Under the pieces are notes generated by a model that had not been told where the DNA came from, made no database searches, and saw only the letters and a program-made list of their open reading frames with translations. From NCBI GenBank assembly GCA_009924885.1, contig RFQS01000060.1, positions 1 through 10,320 of the forward strand: 10,320 nt of DNA. The letters are read 5' to 3'. This DNA comes from Pseudomonadota bacterium. GTDB lineage: Bacteria > Cyanobacteriota > Vampirovibrionia > LMEP-6097. Each line of letters starts with the position of its first letter. The first letter of the stretch is position 1. A program made the position numbers and the translations under genes. Shown here piece after piece: positions 7,144 to 10,320 of the stretch.

Positions 7144-8196
7144 ATGTTTAAGTTAAATCCTCGGCAGGAGAAAATCTTAGAATTATTTTTAGAATATCCT
7201 GAACTTGATATAGCAAGCATAGAAAGATCATTAAACGAATCTATATCTAGAGTTACCTTAAACAGAGATTTAACCTATTTATTAAAACTTGATTTAATAA
7301 TCAGATCTGGAGAAGGTAAGAATACTGCTTACGAGCTTTCATCGCTATATAAACTGATTCAGCCAATCAATATCAAACAATACTTCTCAGTTATTCCTGA
7401 TAAACGATTTATAGAAGGGAGTTTTAATTTTAATATTTTCAAACTCATAGATAAAGTATCTGAGAAAACCTTCTCTAGCAGTGAGTTAGAATACATTGAG
7501 CAATTAAATAATACTTATAGAAGTAATTTAAAACAACATACTAAAACTATTATAAGAAAAGAATTCGAAAGATTAACTATAGATCTTTCATGGAAATCCT
7601 CGCAGATAGAGGGGAATACTTATTCATTATTAGACACAGAAACTCTTTTTAAAGTCGGCATCGAAGCTAAAGGTCATAGCAAAGAAGAAGCAAAAATGTT
7701 ACTCAATCATAAGCACGCTCTAGAGTACATCTTAGAAAAACCTGCTTACTTTAAAAAAATTACGCCGAATAAAATTATTGAATTACACAGCATGCTAACT
7801 AAGGGCTTATACATTAATCCTAATTTCAGAAATAGTTTGGTTGGAATTACAGGAACAAATTATAAGCCTTTAGATAATGTTTTCCAGATTAGTGATTCGA
7901 TTAAAAGCCTATCTGAGACTGTAAATAAAATTAAAGAGCCCTTCACTAAAGCTTTAATCTGCTCTGCGCTTATTTCCTATATCCAAGCTTTTGAGGACGG
8001 TAATAAAAGAACTAGTCGCATTACTAGCAATGCCTTACTACTGGCTTATAATTACTGCCCTCTCTCCTACAGAAGCATTGATGAGACTGAATATAAAAAA
8101 GCGATGATACTTTTTTATGAAAGAAATAATCTTCTGTATCTCAAAGAGCTTTTCATTGAACAGTTTGAATTTGCTGTAAGAAATTATTTTCAGTGA
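7144..8196 (+). CDS. Winged-helix Fic/Doc-domain protein with Gln in place of the catalytic His
   Basis: The 350-residue protein starts with a winged-helix domain (about 1-70: R-Q-E-K-I-L-E-L-F at 7-15, recognition-helix region 33-48, wing at 53-66). A Fic domain follows. The inhibitory motif S-x-x-x-E-G is present at 152-157 (S-S-Q-I-E-G), upstream of the Fic core as in class II Fic proteins. The flap region is about 235-245. The core reads Q-A-F-E-D-G-N-K-R-T-S-R at 281-292. Everything of H-x-F-x-[D/E]-G-N-x-R-x-x-R is kept except the first residue: Gln281 (CAA) replaces His. Fic enzymes normally use that His to transfer AMP or another group onto target hydroxyls, so this copy may be inactive, altered in chemistry, or a sensor-regulator. 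AGGA 8 nt before the ATG supports the start. It diverges from the DUF4143 ATPase and probably binds the repeat at 7092-7137. Confidence 0.85.
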   Translation: MFKLNPRQEKILELFLEYPELDIASIERSLNESISRVTLNRDLTYLLKLDLIIRSGEGKNTAYELSSLYKLIQPINIKQYFSVIPDKRFIEGSFNFNIFKLIDKVSEKTFSSSELEYIEQLNNTYRSNLKQHTKTIIRKEFERLTIDLSWKSSQIEGNTYSLLDTETLFKVGIEAKGHSKEEAKMLLNHKHALEYILEKPAYFKKITPNKIIELHSMLTKGLYINPNFRNSLVGITGTNYKPLDNVFQISDSIKSLSETVNKIKEPFTKALICSALISYIQAFEDGNKRTSRITSNALLLAYNYCPLSYRSIDETEYKKAMILFYERNNLLYLKELFIEQFEFAVRNYFQ

Positions 8197-8222
8197 TACC
8201 GATCTCTCACTTAGTTTATAAT
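8193..8222 (+). promoter_or_regulatory. Promoter for the structured RNA / ZorA-like unit
   Basis: A consensus TATAAT at 8217-8222 is preceded, after 18 nt, by GTGATA (8193-8198), which matches TTGACA at four of six positions and overlaps the Fic stop codon. A start 7 nt after the -10 would be at 8229, exactly the first base of the first hairpin of the RNA region. Confidence 0.6.
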
Positions 8223-8228
8223 TCATAA

Positions 8229-8450
8229 CAAGGTTCTTTCCTTAAAAGAACCTTGGGGTTTCATAGCCTCTTTACAAGCAGTCGATAGAGATATCCGACT
8301 GTAAAAACGATATCTCCTGGCTTTAAAAAAGCCGGGAGACTGTAATGCATGTCCAAAGCCTTAGGGCTTAAAGATTGCAGTAGTCGTCTTGTAACGGTCT
8401 ATGAACTCCCGGCTATTTAAATAATCATATTAGAAAATTTAAATAGTTTT
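8229..8450 (+). ncRNA. Unidentified structured RNA, about 220 nt, upstream of the ZorA-like gene
   Basis: No protein-coding frame of note is present, but stems are packed along the stretch. H1 is an 11-bp perfect hairpin (8229-8239/8245-8255). H2 pairs CAGTCG 8279-8284 with CGACTG 8296-8301; its loop carries GAGATATC (8288-8295), complementary to 8309-8316, giving a possible H-type pseudoknot. H4 is a 12-bp hairpin with one G-U and an AAA loop (8313-8324/8328-8339). H5 (8339-8346/8374-8381) encloses H6, AAGCC-TTAG-GGCTT (8356-8369). CTCCCGGCT (8406-8414) is a perfect 9-nt complement of 8330-8338, competing with H4. The last is an A/T hairpin (8413-8422/8437-8446) followed by TTTT, a weak terminator-like end. 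I do not recognise a known family: tRNA, tmRNA, SRP, 6S and the common riboswitch motifs do not fit. It could be a separate small RNA, a long structured leader of the downstream gene, or part of a mobile element. Confidence 0.6.
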
Positions 8451-8477
8451 ACTAAAGCTTAGTGTAAATACTAAGGA
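8451..8477 (+). promoter_or_regulatory. Two competing hairpins at a ribosome-binding site
   Basis: CTTAGT (8458-8463) pairs perfectly with ACTAAG (8470-8475) across a 6-nt loop, covering the AAGGA site at 8473-8477. ACTAA (8451-8455) can instead pair with TTAGT (8459-8463), freeing the site. The stems are short, so this is only suggestive of translational control. Confidence 0.35.
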
Positions 8478-8483
8478 TATTAG

Positions 8484-8540
8484 ATGAATAATGACGAGGA
8501 GAAGAAGCTAAGTGAGTTCTACGTGGTTGCCGCAATTTAA
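8484..8540 (+). CDS. Possible 18-codon leader ORF overlapping the ZorA-like start
   Basis: ATG at 8484 follows AAGGAT (8473-8478) at a proper distance. It opens an 18-residue frame, MNNDEEKKLSEFYVVAAI, acidic/basic then hydrophobic, ending at TAA 8538-8540. It overlaps the GTG start of the ZorA-like gene (8512) in another frame, and that gene's own GAGGAG site (8496-8501) lies inside it. It could be a leader peptide for translational coupling, or chance. No homology is claimed. Confidence 0.3.
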   Translation: MNNDEEKKLSEFYVVAAI

Positions 8541-10320
8541 TATTTTAAAAATCCTAAATTTTGATTTAACTTTATTTCTCTCTGATCCAAACACGTGGTC
8601 AAATATGTTTCAAAAGTGGCTAGAAGACAACCCCGATAGCAGTCCTGGGATCTTTGGAATCAAAATCACAGTACTAATAGTTATCTATGGAATCTTAACT
8701 GGCATTTGGTTCTTTGAAAAACGGAAAATAGACATCTTATCCTTATCTATTAACTCGGACCCTTATCAAGAAAAGCTTTCAGAGACAGATTCTGGTATTG
8801 AGGATTTAAAAAACTTTCATGAAATTATAAAAGAAACTGATAATGCCTATGCTTTAAAAGAAAAAATAGATAATTATTTTAAAGCAAAAAAACCTGAATC
8901 CCAGAGTCCTATGGAGATTAGCCTAAAACATTCTTGGATAGAATTTTCTGAAGGTGTGCATGATTACAAAGACCAACTAATGAATGTTTACCAAGCCGAA
9001 GACTTTTTTAAAGTAAGTAGCATAATAAATCCCTATGTCTCTAAATTAAAACATTATCCTAGCTTCTTTACGAGTACTGGACTGCTTTTCACCTTTATTG
9101 CACTTACCGCAGGTTTAAGTGTAGTTAAGCAAGAAGCTGGTGGTGGAGATATTACTGGTTTAGATGATTTTATCAATGCACTATCAGCTAAATTTATTAC
9201 CAGTATCATCGGCTTAGTCCTAGCTATGATCAGTGAGAAAACTATCAAAGAAAGAGAAGAGAAAATGGAAGAAGTTCTCGCTCAGATCGTTTATGAATTA
9301 AACCAAAACTTTAAGCGCTTAACTACTCAAGACATACTAATATTTATGCAAAAAGATGTCAAAGGCATTCCAGGACAGATACAGAGCTATTTTGATAAAA
9401 CTGGAGGTACTGGAACGATTTTAACCAATATAGAAGAATCAATTAAAGAAGTTGTTGAGAATTCGGTGTCTGAAATTCAAAAAGAGACTAGTGGCGTTAA
9501 AGAACTAGTCGGCGAGATCAAGACAGAAATGCTAAAAGTTTCAGATTCGATGAAAGATTTTAGTTCGGCTGGTATTAATGGCATGTCTGAGCATTTAAGT
9601 ACTATTGGTCAAGAACTCCGAGAAAGTCTTACTAAAGGTTTAAATAATGATCTAGAAGCCTTAAAAAGTACTATGGAAAAGCTTCCTGAAATTATGGAAT
9701 CTCTGCTAAGTGACATGTCTAAATCTACAGCAGAAATGAAATTAAGTCTCTCTGATTCTCAGCGAGAAATGTCAGCTTTAGTAAAAAATCTCTTCGAAGA
9801 GATACATAGTAAACAGGGTTCTAATTTAAATCAACTATTAGAAAATATCATGACTAAGAATCAAGAATTAAGCGCAAACCTTGCTCAGCAGCAAGAAGAC
9901 ATGCAACGCAGACATGCAGAAAGTACACAATTAATAACGAATAAGCTCTTTGAATTAACTGAAAACAGTTCTAAATCTAATAATGAACTCTTAATGCAGA
10001 TGAAAAATATCTTCGAACATTCTTCGAAAAGCTTTCAAGAAGAGCATAGTAGGATACAGCAAGAAAACACTAACGTACACGAATCTCAAATTAAGAATCT
10101 CGAGCACAGTTTCACAAATAGCATGAGTAGCTTAAAAGATAATCTAGAAGGTGTTTTACATGAATTAAAAAATAATATTGATATTTTAAGTAGACAAGCT
10201 TTATCTATGCCAGAGCAATTAAATAATGCTCAAACTCAGTTAAATTATGCCTTTGATAAATTAACTAATTTATTAAATAATGAATTCTCTTATTTTATTA
10301 ATAAGCAAAACGAACTTACG
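8512..10320 (+). CDS. zorA: ZorA-like MotA/TolQ/ExbB-type channel subunit, 3' end missing
   Basis: This frame is open for 603 codons to the window end with no stop. The start is GTG 8512, directly after an in-frame TAA, with GAGGAG (8496-8501) 10 nt upstream; ATG 8605 is the alternative. Membrane helices are at about residues 51-68, 183-205 and 222-240. The helix-2 core G-L-L-F-T-F-I-A-L-T-A-G-L and helix-3 core A-K-F-I-T-S-I-I-G-L keep the small polar residues (Thr194, Thr230/Ser231) of MotA/ExbB proton-channel subunits. H-S-W-I-E-F-S-E at 140-147, before helix 2, resembles the W-x-E-F motif of ZorA. From about 245 on the protein is a long, polar, Gln/Glu/Ser/Lys-rich coiled tail, the hallmark of ZorA. 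In Zorya systems ZorA5-ZorB2 is a membrane motor whose tail signals phage entry to effectors. ZorB should follow but is not in view. A non-defence ExbB/MotA-like protein is the main alternative. Confidence 0.65.
   Translation, partial: MSSTWLPQFNILKILNFDLTLFLSDPNTWSNMFQKWLEDNPDSSPGIFGIKITVLIVIYGILTGIWFFEKRKIDILSLSINSDPYQEKLSETDSGIEDLKNFHEIIKETDNAYALKEKIDNYFKAKKPESQSPMEISLKHSWIEFSEGVHDYKDQLMNVYQAEDFFKVSSIINPYVSKLKHYPSFFTSTGLLFTFIALTAGLSVVKQEAGGGDITGLDDFINALSAKFITSIIGLVLAMISEKTIKEREEKMEEVLAQIVYELNQNFKRLTTQDILIFMQKDVKGIPGQIQSYFDKTGGTGTILTNIEESIKEVVENSVSEIQKETSGVKELVGEIKTEMLKVSDSMKDFSSAGINGMSEHLSTIGQELRESLTKGLNNDLEALKSTMEKLPEIMESLLSDMSKSTAEMKLSLSDSQREMSALVKNLFEEIHSKQGSNLNQLLENIMTKNQELSANLAQQQEDMQRRHAESTQLITNKLFELTENSSKSNNELLMQMKNIFEHSSKSFQEEHSRIQQENTNVHESQIKNLEHSFTNSMSSLKDNLEGVLHELKNNIDILSRQALSMPEQLNNAQTQLNYAFDKLTNLLNNEFSYFINKQNELT

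Noticed and set aside
8038..8226. Minus-strand frame of 62 codons over the 3' end of the Fic gene
   Set aside because: It overlaps the conserved Fic C-terminus, and its start falls on the promoter of the RNA region; there is no supporting evidence.
8229..8255. The 11-bp hairpin after Fic as an intrinsic terminator
   Set aside because: The stem is followed by GGGG-TTT-C rather than a run of T on the plus strand, and a consensus promoter points into it. It fits better as the 5' hairpin of the RNA, although partial termination of Fic cannot be excluded.
8229..8450. Retron ncRNA, IscB/TnpB guide RNA, or group II intron fragment
   Set aside because: No reverse transcriptase, HNH/RuvC nuclease or maturase gene is within the window, and no domain V-like hairpin or clear flanking a1/a2 pair was found. 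The gene that follows is a membrane channel subunit.
9054..9248. Minus-strand frame of 64 codons inside the ZorA-like gene
   Set aside because: It is the antisense shadow of membrane helices 2 and 3; hydrophobic codons read backwards commonly give such frames.
1..10320. CRISPR array, tRNA, rRNA or insertion sequence
   Set aside because: No regularly spaced repeats, no tRNA T-arm or anticodon-arm pattern, no rRNA-like stretch and no transposase frame were seen on either strand by eye.

Overview
The window is AT-rich bacterial DNA using the standard bacterial code. It most resembles a non-photosynthetic relative of Cyanobacteria (Melainabacteria/Vampirovibrionia type). The NuoB core reads like cyanobacterial NdhK (G-A-C-T-I-T-G-G-M-F, then V-P-G-C-P-P-R-P-E). 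A SpoIIIAA/Ycf45-type ATPase, a family typical of Cyanobacteria and plastids, lies beside it. Complex I genes are present, but no photosynthesis gene is seen. This placement is an inference from motifs; no phylogeny was possible.

Left part (1-5734), ordinary metabolism. A minus-strand pair is cut by the window edge: a DoxX-family membrane protein followed 6 nt later by the N-terminus of a family-5 solute-binding lipoprotein. Diverging from it on the plus strand is nuoB-nuoC. It has an extended -10 box so close to the nuoB ATG that the mRNA may be nearly leaderless. NuoC carries an unusual N-terminal tail of about 85 residues. Converging on nuoC is the Ycf45/SpoIIIAA-like ATPase, and upstream of that gene on the same strand is a complete nuoL. 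The complex I genes are therefore split: no nuoA, nuoD or nuoK lies next to the ones seen.

Right part (5735-10320), accessory in character. A minus-strand AAA-14/DUF4143 ATPase and a plus-strand winged-helix Fic protein diverge from a 207-nt gap. That gap holds two different perfect inverted repeats, each with an extra third half-site. The Fic protein keeps its inhibitory S-x-x-x-E-G motif but has Gln where the catalytic His of the Fic motif should be. After Fic comes about 315 nt without a substantial gene. It starts with a good promoter and then holds a dense set of stems (8229-8450) that look like a structured RNA with mutually exclusive pairings.

The last gene, starting at GTG 8512 and open to the window end, encodes a three-helix MotA/ExbB-type channel subunit with a very long coiled cytoplasmic tail, most like ZorA of the Zorya anti-phage system. 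ZorB and effector genes, if present, lie beyond 10320. The strongest candidate for something undescribed is the 8193-10320 unit: an orphan structured RNA leading into a ZorA-like gene, next to a divergent regulatory Fic/ATPase pair.
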